In this document: one piece after another, positions 10,494 to 22,094 of the stretch | Layout: each line of letters begins with the position of its first letter | Position numbering within the stretch: the first letter of the stretch is position 1 | Notes under the pieces: model-generated | What the model was told of the DNA's origin: nothing | Seen by the model: the letters and a program-made list of their open reading frames with translations, nothing else | Database searches by the model: none | Program-made: the position numbers and the translations under genes | NCBI RefSeq assembly: GCF_000219625.1 | Contig: NC_018199.1 | Location: 62,001-126,000 of the forward strand | DNA from: Zymoseptoria tritici IPO323 | Lineage: Eukaryota; Ascomycota; Dothideomycetes; Mycosphaerellales; Mycosphaerellaceae | Reading direction: 5' to 3' | DNA: 64,000 nucleotides

Positions 10494-12944
10494 ATGGCAA
10501 GACTAAACACGAGGAAGACTCTGTCGCTTTCGCCGCATTCACGACAGCCGCCTTCGCCGTCAGCGCTCCAACAGCTCATCAGCATCGCTGCGACTTCTAA
10601 TGATGGCAAAGCCGCCCTCGAAGCGTACCGCAGGCTTCGCAACGCACAGCCCATCTCATCCGTCGAATCCTCGATTGCGCACGCGCTTCCGCCGAAAACC
10701 ACCGAAGAGCTGATCCATCACTTCGAAACAATCTACTTTACGTCACATGGCAGTGATCGCAACCTGAAGACCAGAGTCATGTGGCTACTCTCAGACGCAT
10801 GCCCGTGGCAGAAAGATCTCCACGACTTCCTGGGCATCTACGCACTGTTTGGACATACCGGTGTCACAAGGAAATTCCTGGAGGCGTTCCGCAAATTGGC
10901 GGAATTGAGGTCAAGCGATAATCACAGTCTTTCGCTGATACGCGCGTTACAACTTCTCCATCGTGCGAGTAACGATCGAAAGAGCTCGCGTGCGGGGGTG
11001 AGGGGTGTCAGTCATTCGGCAGAATGGACGCCAACGGACTGCAAGCGTGCAAGCGAGCTGGCGGTCGCCGAGGATCAAATGCATTGGCCCGGCAAGGCGA
11101 AGGGCACGGCGCCGAGCAAAGAGCGTGGGAGCGATGAACAGGAGCACGGGCAGAAACCAATGATGCATGGCTGCGACGGAGAGGAGCACGGACAAGAAGA
11201 TGGAGGGCATCACGGCGTTGGACAGGAAGCTGGGCAGGTCCGCCATGGGCGGTCGGATCACGAGGAAGAAGATGGGCAGCACAGCATTGATGGGCAGGAT
11301 CACGGAGAAGAAGAAGCTGGGCAGAAGTACAGCGGTCGACGGGATTCTGGGCAGGACAACCACCAAGACGAGCAGCATCATAGCGATGAAGACGAGGAAC
11401 ATCGTGGCGATGAAAGCGGCGCGAGGCAAAGCAACGGGCGGGACCGCTGTTCGACGGAATCGGCGCCGCCACCTGAGCAAGGTCGTGCACACCGATCAGG
11501 TCATCTCGACGACCGCAGCAGCACGTCTGGATCGTTGTCGCATGGGACCTGGAGTCCTCCTGCTGAGGATTTGGACGACCATGACGTGTACGCCTTCGGA
11601 TTCGGCTCCGAACCCGCCGCTTGGCACCTCCACTCCGACGCGGAAATCCTCGTCGACAACACCGACACCGACACCAACATCCTCTCCTTCGACCAGCGAC
11701 ATCAGCATTCGCTGCAAACAACCGCCAAACCGAGTTCTGTCCACCAGACCACTCGGCCATTCGACGCGCTCGACCTTCGTCCGCCCGAGGACCCATCGTC
11801 CGACATGCTGCATAAGCGACTTCGACCACGCTCCCCATCCGGCGACGGTGAAAACAAGCACATCGGTACCACGGCGAAATTCTGGAACCAGCACCGCAGT
11901 TGCTCTCAGAGGCTTCGACTTGCACGCAATGTAATGACTAGTTTCTGCCACCCACGCGATTCCCTGGTGACGGGAGACATGTTGGCTCCTGCCGCCGATA
12001 GTCTGCTCGAAGATTCGATTGCGGTCCAACACAACACCGCAGATTCGCTGTTCTTTACCGTCTTGGGCTCCGTAGCGTGTCCTGCTCCAAGTGGCACACG
12101 GTACTGGTTCGTTGCAGATGTCGACATGTCAGCACTACAGGCTACGGTCTACACCCGGGCACCTGCCGAGGCAAGCTCAAGCATCTCCGATCTCATCGCG
12201 CAACTTCACTCTAGACCCGAGACGCTGGAAATCATTTCCAAAAGCCCTCCTAACGTGGCCGACGAAGTCGAATCTGCAGACTTCATCTCTTGTCTTGCTA
12301 CGGCTACGACTATAGTAGCTGGTGGCGTTCCTGATGAGACGCTGCTACTGTCCACTCCTCTTTGGACTACTGCTTTCCAGGCGTGCCTAGTTCTCCAGCC
12401 ACAGCGTCGCTGCTCCCACCTTGTGGAGGAGTTTTCACTCTTGGCCGACAACGAACTGTCCTATGCCTACAAGCGCCGCAAGCTCGACATTCCATCGAAA
12501 GAGCAGACCACTATGCAACATGCTATCAACGCCTTTCGACGAGAGATGGAGGAGCTCTCCGCGCAAATCAGCTGCATCGAAGCCTACGTGCCGCAGGCCA
12601 GACACATCCAATACTGCGCTGCTACCGCCTTGGAGAAATCATCACCCATCTCGGATACGCTCGCCGCGGAGGTGGAACATTTTCAGAGCGAGATTACGAA
12701 CGCCAAGGCCAGGATGGAGAAGGCAGAGTCAGGCAGCGGTCAACACGCCGCTGCGGCAAGGACTCTTCACTTGTTGGAGAGGGAGCTCAAGGCTTTGCAA
12801 CCCGCCCTGCCGAGTCAGACCAACTTGCCGTATGTGAAGACTTGGGCGGACATGGTTGTGGGAGAATGCGAGAGGAGGCTGAGAGAGAAGAAGGAAAGTC
12901 GAGAGGGTGCACGACAACAGATGCGGGACATTGTCTCTGGTTGA
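10494..12944 (+). CDS. 816-residue hypothetical protein, possibly degenerate Ulp1/C48-like
   Basis: The longest intact frame in the window. I chose ATG 10,494 (G at -3 and +4) over an in-frame GTG 24 bases upstream. Residues 1-190 look globular and helical. Residues about 200-330 are a repetitive Gln/His/Asp/Glu/Gly stretch with EEHGQ-type units. After a disordered Ser/Thr/Asp region, residues about 500-640 resemble the layout of Ulp1-type cysteine peptidases: a strand pair where HW would be expected (here YWFVADVD), then ADFISCLATATTIVAGGVP followed by LW in the place of the DCG motif. Both catalytic His and Cys positions appear lost. The C-terminus (from about 660) is coiled-coil-like. Fungal genomes carry many transposon-linked Ulp1-like proteins. 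The family assignment is a low-confidence inference; the frame itself is solid. Confidence 0.65.
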   Translation: MARLNTRKTLSLSPHSRQPPSPSALQQLISIAATSNDGKAALEAYRRLRNAQPISSVESSIAHALPPKTTEELIHHFETIYFTSHGSDRNLKTRVMWLLSDACPWQKDLHDFLGIYALFGHTGVTRKFLEAFRKLAELRSSDNHSLSLIRALQLLHRASNDRKSSRAGVRGVSHSAEWTPTDCKRASELAVAEDQMHWPGKAKGTAPSKERGSDEQEHGQKPMMHGCDGEEHGQEDGGHHGVGQEAGQVRHGRSDHEEEDGQHSIDGQDHGEEEAGQKYSGRRDSGQDNHQDEQHHSDEDEEHRGDESGARQSNGRDRCSTESAPPPEQGRAHRSGHLDDRSSTSGSLSHGTWSPPAEDLDDHDVYAFGFGSEPAAWHLHSDAEILVDNTDTDTNILSFDQRHQHSLQTTAKPSSVHQTTRPFDALDLRPPEDPSSDMLHKRLRPRSPSGDGENKHIGTTAKFWNQHRSCSQRLRLARNVMTSFCHPRDSLVTGDMLAPAADSLLEDSIAVQHNTADSLFFTVLGSVACPAPSGTRYWFVADVDMSALQATVYTRAPAEASSSISDLIAQLHSRPETLEIISKSPPNVADEVESADFISCLATATTIVAGGVPDETLLLSTPLWTTAFQACLVLQPQRRCSHLVEEFSLLADNELSYAYKRRKLDIPSKEQTTMQHAINAFRREMEELSAQISCIEAYVPQARHIQYCAATALEKSSPISDTLAAEVEHFQSEITNAKARMEKAESGSGQHAAAARTLHLLERELKALQPALPSQTNLPYVKTWADMVVGECERRLREKKESREGARQQMRDIVSG

Positions 12945-12954
12945 AATCGATGAG

Positions 12955-13036
12955 CGGAATGAAGTCCATGACTGGAATGAAGTCCATGACCTGAAAGAAG
13001 TCCATGACCGGAATGAAGTCCATGACCTGAAAGAAG
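12955..13036. repeat. 18-bp minisatellite, about 4.5 copies
   Basis: Copies of (C/T)GGAATGAAGTCCATGAC alternate with CTGAAAGAAGTCCATGAC just 10 bp after the stop of the 816-codon gene. Being a multiple of 3, the unit codes NEVHDW/KEVHDL-type hexapeptides in one plus frame. Confidence 0.9.
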
Positions 13037-13659
13037 CAGGAGATGCGATTCTGTGTGCTCTCCGTGACCGCAGAAGTCATTCAGCGTCGTCTAGAAGTAC
13101 TCTGAATTCATCTCTCATCAGCACCGTCAACCCCCTCCTAGGTCCTTGACCAAGACTCGGCCGTATTGGAGTGGTGAAACACATGTGAGCCGAACCCGTG
13201 CGGCCGTCTGAACTCTCTGATACGCAAAGCCGATTGCTATCGCTCCTCACCAGATGTTTCGGGTGTGGAGTCGCCGAGTACTCATACTTAGCACGCCATC
13301 GTGCAGCAGCAGGCCTCACGAGATTTGACGTCACATTGAGGAGGTAAGCCAATTATCCGGTTCGTTCCGAGAGGTCAAGGTTAGAAAGAAGAGACGCCGG
13401 AGGTGGAGATGGTCAAGGGTGTGGTAGTCTTTCGGCGCTGAGACACAATGACCTGCGCGCGAGACTGCTCGAGAGGGTAGTTGCCCGCTGCATGGAACTC
13501 GGTCATTGTTCTTCATCATAGAGCCAGCCCCGTGCTATTCAACAGCTACATGCAAGCACGTCAGCCGCCAAAAAGGCTCAATCTTGAGCGCGATCGACTA
13601 CTGGAAGAAAGCCTCAAGCTCGTGGCCGCATATTCCTCGCCACCGGCAATGGAAGCCTT

Positions 13660-13977
13660 ATGCTCGCCGTCCAAGGGATCAATAACCTAGTGAAGTTCGG
13701 CCGCCCTAGGATCTCTTACATCCCGTTGACCGACCTCGAGGCGACGCAGACGAATCGGAGACACCTGCGTCATAAGATTCTGGCACGGTGGAAGGAGAGG
13801 AAGGCAGCCCAGGCTATGTCTTGCCGCACACCAGCCTACGCTTCTGAGCAGGGAAGACGAGGCTCTTCTGTTTTTACTCTGGGCTCAATCATGAGGAAAT
13901 TGCCAACATACCGGCAAAGCGTTGTCATTGAACTTTGGCTTGTCGGTGGGGAGGTTGCTGGGCTGGGTGAGAACTGA
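13660..13977 (+). CDS. Weak hypothetical protein
   Basis: ATG 13,660 opens 105 codons. The protein-like reading begins upstream of the ATG in the same frame (GRIFLATGNGSLMLAVQGIN), so this is probably an exon fragment. A basic helix follows (RRHLRHKILARWKERKAAQ). No domain recognised and no splice sites located. Confidence 0.3.
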   Translation: MLAVQGINNLVKFGRPRISYIPLTDLEATQTNRRHLRHKILARWKERKAAQAMSCRTPAYASEQGRRGSSVFTLGSIMRKLPTYRQSVVIELWLVGGEVAGLGEN

Positions 13978-14240
13978 CGGCTTAGTAGCAGTCCGAGAAA
14001 GCCGTCAAACGTTGTGCGAATCGCCGTTGAACTTCAGCTTGTCGATGATCGCGGTCGGGAAAGCGGCAGAGCGCTGTTGTCGTTGTTATTGGACGTGTCA
14101 AAGCTACCGAATGACACTTGATGAAAGTCTGAGAAGGCGTTGTGGTCGAGCTTCAGGTTGTCAACGAAGAGCTACGTGGTGGGCGACAACTCGAGAAAGC
14201 ATCATTCGAGGCATCATTGGACTTCAGCTATCGGCATGGG
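13910..14240 (+). repeat. Degenerate coding repeat, about 4 units
   Basis: Sequences resembling GAACTTCAGCTTGTCG recur near 13,930, 14,029, 14,145 and 14,218, each near a GAGAAAGC-like box. In different frames they read VVIELWLV, VELQLVDD, VVVELQVV and GLQLSAWV. This looks like an old tandem repeat of a beta-strand-rich peptide, now out of frame. Confidence 0.35.
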
Positions 14241-14249
14241 TACTTGATA

Positions 14250-15320
14250 CACAGGAGAAAGATGACAAAGTCGAGATGAAATTGCCTCATCAACCGGCTC
14301 GGGCAAACTCATGGCAAGGATGGAGAAAGAATTCGATGGCTTCTCTCGAAAGGCTTTGGCACGATCGGCAACTCCACATTACCGACCGCAGCGCATCTTC
14401 TACAGGTGTTCCGCGGTTCCATAAGCAATGTTGACTCCACAGCAATCGGAGAGTGAGGTCTAGCACTCCCGCTAGCACGAGCAAATCCTTAGAAGCACAA
14501 TATCCACATCGAAAGCATTGACTCAAGCCATCTTCCAAAGCCCGCATCACCAATGCCATGGGCCTCTTGCCACCGCGGCGGGCAAGGAACTCGGAATGCT
14601 TGACGGTAACGTATAGCCCAGCGATGAAGCTCACGAAAGAAGCCTTGAATGCAGAAAAGAATGCCTATTACACCTTCCCCGGCGGTCTATCTTCCGGCTG
14701 AGCTCTTGCCAAACCCGAATCTCCAGCCAGTTCCACTCAACTGCCCTTGGCCAGAGGTTCGACGGCAACGGGAACACCGACGACAGCCTCTGCTCAAAAG
14801 TCTTCGCGAAGACACCGGGGTTTCAAGAAGTCTAAAGCCCACATCACCAGCAGCAACACATTCCTCGACAGCGCAACAAGATGCTTCTCCCGCCTTCTCC
14901 GGCGGTCCATCCTCAACCATCACACCCCGCCTCGAGGCTCACTACGTCTTGGCGGCCCCATAACTAACAGGAGCGACTCCTCCATCGCGAGAGGACAAGT
15001 CTCCAGCAAACCCTGCTCAGCCATCAGATCACGCCCCACGGAATTCTTTTTTCTTGATTCCCTCAGCTCATTACACATCGCCGTCCCATACCTTATCCCA
15101 CGTCTCACCAACTACCAGTCCAGCCTGGACCCGTCACTACTCAGTTGCAATGCTACTCTCCAAGGTGAACCTCTAGGGATCCACCCACGTGCCAAGTTCA
15201 GGGCGAGCTTGGATCAAGCAGAGCAAGTGTTGCGAAGCTACAAGTGTGCGAATGCAAGATCGAGATTGCGAAACCTCCGACCACGTAGAGGAAGTAGGCA
15301 GCTCAGGGAAGCTTTGACGC
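14250..15320. other. No clearly supported gene
   Basis: A plus frame (14,747-15,400, ATG) reads 217 codons and overlaps another plus frame (14,649-14,963). Neither has motifs, and the composition does not decide between them. Confidence 0.35.
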
Positions 15321-15321
15321 T

Positions 15322-15543
15322 TCCGGAGTTCATGGACAAGCACATTGCAGAAGTTTCCCTCCTTCCACTGTGCCCGCGAAAGAGCAAGAGTCCAGCTTGA
15401 GTGCGACGACGTTCGAGAAACTGATTGACGATCCTGGATCTCATGGACAAGTACACACCGCACTCTATTTCTTTCGGTGTGCCGCTGAAAGGGCAGGCAG
15501 AAGTTTATCTCGAGTGGGACGATATTCAAGGAATGGGAAACCT
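15322..15543 (+). repeat. 111-bp tandem duplication in a possible coding segment
   Basis: Two diverged copies (15,322-15,432 and 15,433-15,543) share CATGGACAAG..., a VPxKxQ-like segment and GAGTG(C/G)GACGA. The second copy reads LDLMDKYTPHSISFGVPLKG in one plus frame. The first reads PEFMDKHIAEVS before its frame breaks. Confidence 0.55.
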
Positions 15544-15871
15544 TGCTGGAGACCGCGAGAGTCGGCGCATGAAGCAGGGGAGTGAACTCGAAGCTGTTCT
15601 CATGCGATACTGCTCCACTCGATCCAAAACCTTGCGGAGTTCTTGCAGCGACTTGGTTCTCTGCTGACTTCTGGCTGATGCCTGCTTGGTCATTGCGAGT
15701 CTCGTCCTTGGTCAAAACTTGAGATGTATACGAGTCAGCGTCGACAGGCTAGCACTGTCCCGAATGAAGCTCTTTCTGTCGGAGGTGCTTTGCGGCTGAT
15801 AACTGGTGCTTGATGGGGTACAGCCCGTGCCAAAGTCTGCGGTACAGGCAAAACGTACACTAAGGGGCACA

Positions 15872-15908
15872 TACACTAGTGTACCAATGTGATCGTGCAC
15901 ACTAGTGT
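15872..15908. promoter_or_regulatory. Two ACACTAGTGT palindromes 16 bp apart
   Basis: TACACTAGTGTA at 15,872-15,883 and ACACTAGTGT at 15,899-15,908, separated by CGTGCAC-type sequence. They match the palindrome at 8,809. The pairing and recurrence suggest a binding site, but no gene start is tied to them. Confidence 0.3.
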
Positions 15909-15949
15909 AGAAATCGTGCACACAAGGGCACGCATTCCTATGAGTTCAC

Positions 15950-18480
15950 CTCCCCACTACTGCAGGTGTGCTCTCTGTACATATAAAGTCACATAACATC
16001 GTGCGCGATGTCTCTACACTACTCGCCCGCAGATCGTACTTTGCATGCAAAGCACTAGCAGACCAAGGCACTCAGATCGCCGAACTCCTCGACAGAACAG
16101 TGGAGGTACGACAAATGATAGGCTTCACTACTACCGCCTCCACGGCGTGTGCTCGCAGCACGGAACCCGACGCTGGAACAGACCCGATAACAAGCGGCTG
16201 CCGCATGTTGGAAATTGGTCGAGCATTCACTTCGTTCCTGCTTACATAAGCGCTAACGCAAGCCAAGGACTATTCCAATGAGCATTGCCCACTTTGAGCC
16301 CAACATCAAGGAGTCTAAGCTAAAGGAGATATCGCCGCCGCCGAGAGGCCGAAGCAAGGGAGGTGTTTCGAAAGGCGATGTTCAGGTCGTTACAGCTTGA
16401 GATTGGCCTCCTCGGAGGACATGCGCTCATTTTCCTGCATTACGTGGTCTCCATTGTTAGTGCGGCCAGTCGAGGAGATCTAGGGCGCCTAGTGCCGCCG
16501 AGCTTTGTGGACTTCGTTCGCTACGATAGATGACTAGGCGGATGGATTGACAGGAGCAGACGAGCTGTTCCCGTCGTCGCACCTACTGAGTTACCTATCG
16601 ACTAGGATCCTCCTCGTCGCTGGCCGGAACCTCGCTTCCCTTACCTCCCTCGCCTCCCTTACCGACATACTCTCCCTCTTATAGTCCGAGCTCCACATTG
16701 CCACGAAGCGGCTTATATGATAGGTGCTTTCTGTGAGTATTCAGCGCACCTTGCATGTACAGTCAACTCTACTTGCGATGCCGTCAACCCTTCCGACAAG
16801 ACTCGCTTGTAGTCAAGCCTGGCTAAGTATTATTTGCGTTAGGAGAACACAGGCCGTCGTTGCGATGAGGTGAATAGAGTCTTGAGCAGAGGAAAGATGG
16901 CCCACGGTATTGTTGGGCACGACCGTGAGTGTGTTTCGATGAAATGGCTGCTGTTTACCTACCTAAAAGTGGTTTATGGCCTTTAGATCGAGGTTTTCAC
17001 GGCAGCTCCTCATGAGCGTTCCGCGACATGACTCTGTCGTTCTTGGCCTCGCCGCAGTGCCTGAGATCACTCTTCGGGAGTAGAATACCTGATGGCACGG
17101 CGTGATGTGCTGGAAGAAGGCTCACACGTTGTTGCACGATCGCCGAAGGACTTATCTTAGCAAAGCACAACTTGTCACGCCATTCCGACTGTGAGTTTGT
17201 TACAGGCGCCCGACGAAGGTCAACCTCCACCGACCTCCAGGTTCTTGACGAATCGCTAGTCACTGCACTCATCAACGCCTACCGAATGTGGAGAGGAGTA
17301 CTCCTACTGTACGTTCGTGCAGGACGCATAGCACTCGCAGCGAACCAGCGGCAATTGACAGACGAGACGAGCAAACTGCGCGCAAACAGACGGCCAGGCA
17401 TTCAGCCATACTGCTGCAGCGTTCGATGATAGCTTGGCAGTTGGGAGAATGTGGTGGCTTGTGCAAGAGCTTCCCGTATGGGTGTACGTTCGTCTCTTTG
17501 CGCATAGATATGTGCCACTGCCAATAATTCCAGCTCCAAGTGCCACCACCAATCATGGACGGTATGCTCTTGGAGTTCCTGTCCAACGCTGATCTCGCCC
17601 TTTCAGTGTCTCCCGCCTGGCTGCGAGTGCATTTTCACTGCAACCATAGTGCGGTTTGAGGTCCTCCGGAAAGTAGCTGTGAGCAGGACGTTCTCCGTCT
17701 ATGTCTGCTGCAGGTGTGTCGAGTTATTGGCACTGTAGCTCTGGACGGCGACATTTCGCGACAGCGTCATCTCTTCAAATTTGTCTTCGTTCGCCCTCAT
17801 CAAAGTCGCTGGCGGTCTGCTCTCTCTGCCAGTTTTGATCGTCGTGGGAAGCAATGCTGGCCGTGTCGTAATCGTCCGTGGTGATCTCGGAGATGTCATA
17901 CTGGGAGTCGGCGAATGACGCTCCAGACTCACTAGTTCATTTTGTGGTTCTCCATCCTGGTTGAGCAAGGTAGTAGTTATGGTGGAGATTGTTGTGTTGG
18001 GGGTGCGAAAACAGCAGTAGAGTTGAACAAGGTTCCGAAGGAAGCCATGGTCTCGCTGCTATACCTGGCCGCCAATAGCTTCAAGACATTCTCTCCCACC
18101 GCCGTTCAAGTCCGCGGCTTTGAGAACCGAAGCGAATAAATATCGAGTGGTGGTCTTCAGCTGGCGAGATCTATTGAAGTCTTGTTCGTTTCCAAGTGCT
18201 TTGTGAGAAAAAGAAGCATCCCGCGGTAGTGATCTTTCGGTCGTTCACTCCGGAAACTCTGATGGTATGAGTATAGAATGTGAGGTTTGGAGAGTGTCTC
18301 GTCCCGGATTCGTGGACTGTGGTCACCCCGGGGACTGGGAGGAACTAGAAGTCGATTGAGAGAGATATTTGCGATTCTCCTGCTCATTATCCTTGACCTC
18401 GCAAGAAACACGTCTGTTGAAACAGTACTATATGCGCCTGCGCGTGATTGCCACTCCATCCTCCAGGCGCTGAGCCATGG
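15950..18480. other. No supported gene in about 2.5 kb
   Basis: Only short frames. A minus frame (17,699-17,899 from ATG) is Ser/Thr/Pro-rich and could be a small protein. 16,250-17,000 holds almost no open frame and no repeats. Confidence 0.4.
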
Positions 18481-21460
18481 TGTATTGTCTTATGAAACCT
18501 CGACTTCGATGAGCCAATTCTCCTGTTTTTGGTGCTCCTGCTGTTGGTGCCATGTTTGAGCAACCTGCACACAAATCTTGCATTCCAATACCACCACTTC
18601 CTTCACCGAGTATGCCTCCTCCTGGGTCACATCCTCCTTCTGCTCCTCCTCACACTCAGCCATCACCTCGTTTCCAGCGAGCAAGGGGGTGTGGTCATGG
18701 ACGTGCTGAAATCTTCGACTCGTAGGTTGGTTGAAGCATTTGATCGACATCATGTTGGCAGCAGGTCGAGGAAAGATCGAGTAGATGACAAAGCGACGAC
18801 ATGTCCAACCAGCACGTCGAACACAGTTTCGGGGAGGACGCGATCTGTGTGGAGGAAGAGTTGGGCTGGTCGCAAGGAAGAAGAGTTCGGCCGAGAACTA
18901 CAAAGCTTTGCACCTCCGCGGGAAAGCCAAGCCAAGCCAAGCCATGGAAGTCTTTGGGCTTGACTGGACTTCGACGGCATCGAGAACCTCCATCCTTTAC
19001 CTTACTGACCTTTTTTCAACCCCAATCAATTGCTTCAATTGCGAAATGTTCGTTCCTCGGCCTGAACAAATCACGAGGAAGCGTGATCAGCCCTCCACTC
19101 TCGGCGATCCCGGACGCCCACTCCGCCCTTGGCCGTTCATTCTGCCCACAAACGACATCCTTCCAACTGCGAACTCATCCGGGAAGCACACTGTGCCAAC
19201 TTGAGCCCTCGGAGATTTCCATGCCCGATAAGGTCGTGTCGATTCGACGGCATGGCAGTCGTCCCCAGCCGGAAATGGACGACTTGCTCCATTCGTCCGT
19301 CCCATGCGTCTCGGCGGGACCTTGCATCCCGAGCGGAACAGCAGTGCGAAACCCGTTCATCCATCTTCGGCGATTGTCTCTATGCGGTTCGGCCGATGGC
19401 GTGAACTGGACCGTTCGCAGCTCGGTTTCCTGCCGTGAACTGGACCGTTCGCAGCAGCTCAGCCGTCATTGCTCTCCGCCACGACGATCTTCTCATCTGT
19501 TTTGATCCCGTACTTGAAACACTGCCTATGTCCAGTCCAGGAGATTATGTTCCGTGCACCACCCCATCTGGCTTGCTTTCTCTGTCCACTTGTGAGAAGG
19601 CCGTGCGGCTTCCATTTCTTCTTCCTACAACTCTCAACTTGCAACTCTCTTCCTCAATTCTCTTCCTGCGACTCTCTTCCCGCAATTCTCTTCCTGCAAC
19701 TCTCTACCTCTCCAACTCGTCTACCGTGGGAAAGCGCGCCCGTGGTAGAGGAGGGCGACAGGTGGAGGAGTTACAATACATCTTTCATCCGGCATTCTCC
19801 ATGCTTCTTCTCTTGATCGACACGTATCTTCTACTTCCGACACGGGCTGATTGTGCAGCTTGAAAGCACCGTCGCTAGCCCGCACACGTCCTCCGTCACC
19901 GACTGCCAGTGTGTGAGTCTCCGACTGACCGACATGTAGCCAGTACGTATCCTCCCACACACAACATAGGAAGAGAAGTCTAACCAATTACCCTTCAGCA
20001 GCAGCAATGTCTGCAGAACCGTTGGTAGCCCAACTTCAAAACCATCAAAACTTCCCGCACTGCAAGGTCTCCCGGAATGTTCGACCCACCCCACTTGGTT
20101 TTCCACAACCTTTATGACGACCTCAACCACCGATCATACAAATTTTCGACCTTTGCAAAGCAAGAAACGCTGGTCTTCTGGTCCGCCGTTGCAATTGGAC
20201 TGCAGCTTCGACTCTACCTACCAATGTACCCAAACACAAGTCTCCGCCACGTTCGCATCACTAGCAAAACATCAAAGCATCGTCGAGGTAAAACTTTTCC
20301 ATGTGGCTTTTCCCAACATTGCAACGCCAATACTAACTTCTCGGGCAGCAGGACTCTGAAACACTTCTTGGACTATACCACAAAGATAATCACGGGGACT
20401 TTCCCTCCAACTCCAGGGTGTGTACAATTCGTTGCGTGTTGTTCTTGTTGAAATGTGTTGCTGACTGCCTGCTCTAGATTTCCTTGCCACAAGTAAAAGC
20501 ACATTTCTTCCCTCGGCGGTCTCACTGTGGCAACTCCCACCACTACCTTGACGCAACAAATGTTCATCCGTATGCATGCATACCAATCCAGCACCTTGTG
20601 GTTTTCGATCCAACGGCAGCTACCCTGGACATGACACATCCACCCACCGGAGAATCAATCAGAGGACCTGCGATGAAGGAAGAACTCAAGCAATGAACCC
20701 GATGCTGATTCCCGCTCTCTTCCCCTCTCCTGACTCTCACGGTCTGATCAGCCGTGCTGAAGAGGAGACGGATGGGAGAGAGGGACAAGGCGTCATGTTC
20801 CTCTTCCCCTTCCTTCTTCTTGTTCACCTTCTTCCTCAAGCGGGAGAAGCCTCCGATCGAGGTCATTATGGTTAATCCAACTCATGCTTGATCTGATCGA
20901 TGAGATGGCTCTGGAATCATCTCACAACGCACATCGGATCTGTGCCTCGCATTCCTGTGCCGAAACTCTGTCTATTTGGAAACCACCGAAGAAGACCCTC
21001 TCCAAACACCAACTCACCTACACCTTGAAAATGCAGAAACGAAACAGCCAGAGATACGATCGAACCACCTACCTGGTTGCTAACGCCGCCTCCCGACTTA
21101 ACACCGGCAAGGAACTGTGTGATGTGAGGAAGACAGAAGAGGAACCTCGAGATCTTGATGAGATGGCGATGATGTAGTGATGAGATGGGGCGACATGATG
21201 TTGATGGGATGGAGTCATGAAACGGAGATACGGTGATGAGAATAAGGTAGCGATTGGAATTGGAATGGTGTCGGAATGGTCCATCTTCCGACTTTGGCGT
21301 GTGCGTCGCAGTGGTCTGGCCAGCCATTTGCGATGGACACGTTGAAGAAGGAAAGGAGTGGTACGGAGAAGGCATAGGTGGCCTAAGCAAGCAAGCAGAG
21401 TCTAATGTGAGTACGTACAGCGTACACAGCGTACTAGTTGATATCGCCGCTCCTGTGGTG
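18481..21460. other. Weak coding traces only
   Basis: A Gln/Glu-rich minus frame (18,490-18,753) and a 234-codon plus frame (18,801-19,505) are open without motifs. A plus frame from ATG near 20,008 (SAEPLVAQLQNHQNFPHCK) is protein-like for about 35 codons and may continue in shifted frames to about 20,360. None is firm. Confidence 0.35.
19618..19712. repeat. Degenerate 15-bp pyrimidine repeat
   Basis: About six imperfect copies of CTCTTCCTGCAACTC in tandem. Confidence 0.6.
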
Positions 21461-21468
21461 TCGGGTAT

Positions 21469-22046
21469 TTGGATATTCATTCGACCGTGTTTGATAAAGC
21501 ATATCGCCCTTTTCCAGACTGGGTATTTATGCAGAACTCACCGCAGGACGACGACATGGGTGCTGGAAAACAAGGACAAACACCGCAAGAGGAGACCACG
21601 AAAGATCTTAACGACGAGGCCTTTCGCCGTGTGACTCACATCAACATCGAGCATCCCAACGACTTGCGACTACTCAGTACCCCGAGGACGGTGCCTCTGA
21701 CCTGGAGAGGCCCGCTTTTGCTACGGCGGAGGATTATTTTGGCCACCAACGTCAGCGACGACCGACTCGAGAAGCAGCCCTAATGAAGTTGGCCAGTTTT
21801 CACAACATCATGTTCGTCGTGTCATTGATCAAAACATTGGACGCAGAGATCAGTCAAAGTCGATCGGTCACATCGCACGAGGTCCAGGAACCTGGGGCCG
21901 CCCTTGCATCGCGGACCCTCCGTCGCCACACGCTCCACCACCAAGCCTCATGCGGTGGAACAGATGCCCATGTCTGCATCTTGACCATTGCCGACGAAAA
22001 ATATACTTGCCAAAGACTCTTTTATCGCCATCCATTTGGTGATTAA
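21469..22046 (+). pseudogene. Hypothetical protein gene with one frameshift
   Basis: A plus frame reads FDKAYRPFPDWVFMQNSPQD and is protein-like to about 21,670. The protein-like reading then switches frame (EDGASDLERPAFATAEDYFG; RPTREAALMKLASFHNIMFV) and stops at 22,046. The first ATG is at 21,529, so the 5' end is unresolved. One indel near 21,675 explains the switch. Not recognised. Confidence 0.35.
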
Positions 22047-22094
22047 AGGTCAATCTTTCTTCCTTTATTGATTCAGAAGTCCCTCGGGTGAGCT

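Noticed and set aside
10947..11492. 181-codon hydrophobic minus-strand frame that looks like a membrane protein
   Set aside because: It is the antisense of the Gln/His/Glu-rich repeat of the intact 816-codon gene; hydrophobicity follows from the complement of acidic codons.
11008..11925. 305-codon minus-strand frame
   Set aside because: Cys/Arg-rich antisense shadow of the 816-codon gene without an independent signal.
18529..18963. 144-codon plus-strand frame with hydrophobic N-terminus
   Set aside because: It starts with TTG, and its hydrophobic part is the complement of the Glu/Gln-rich minus frame.
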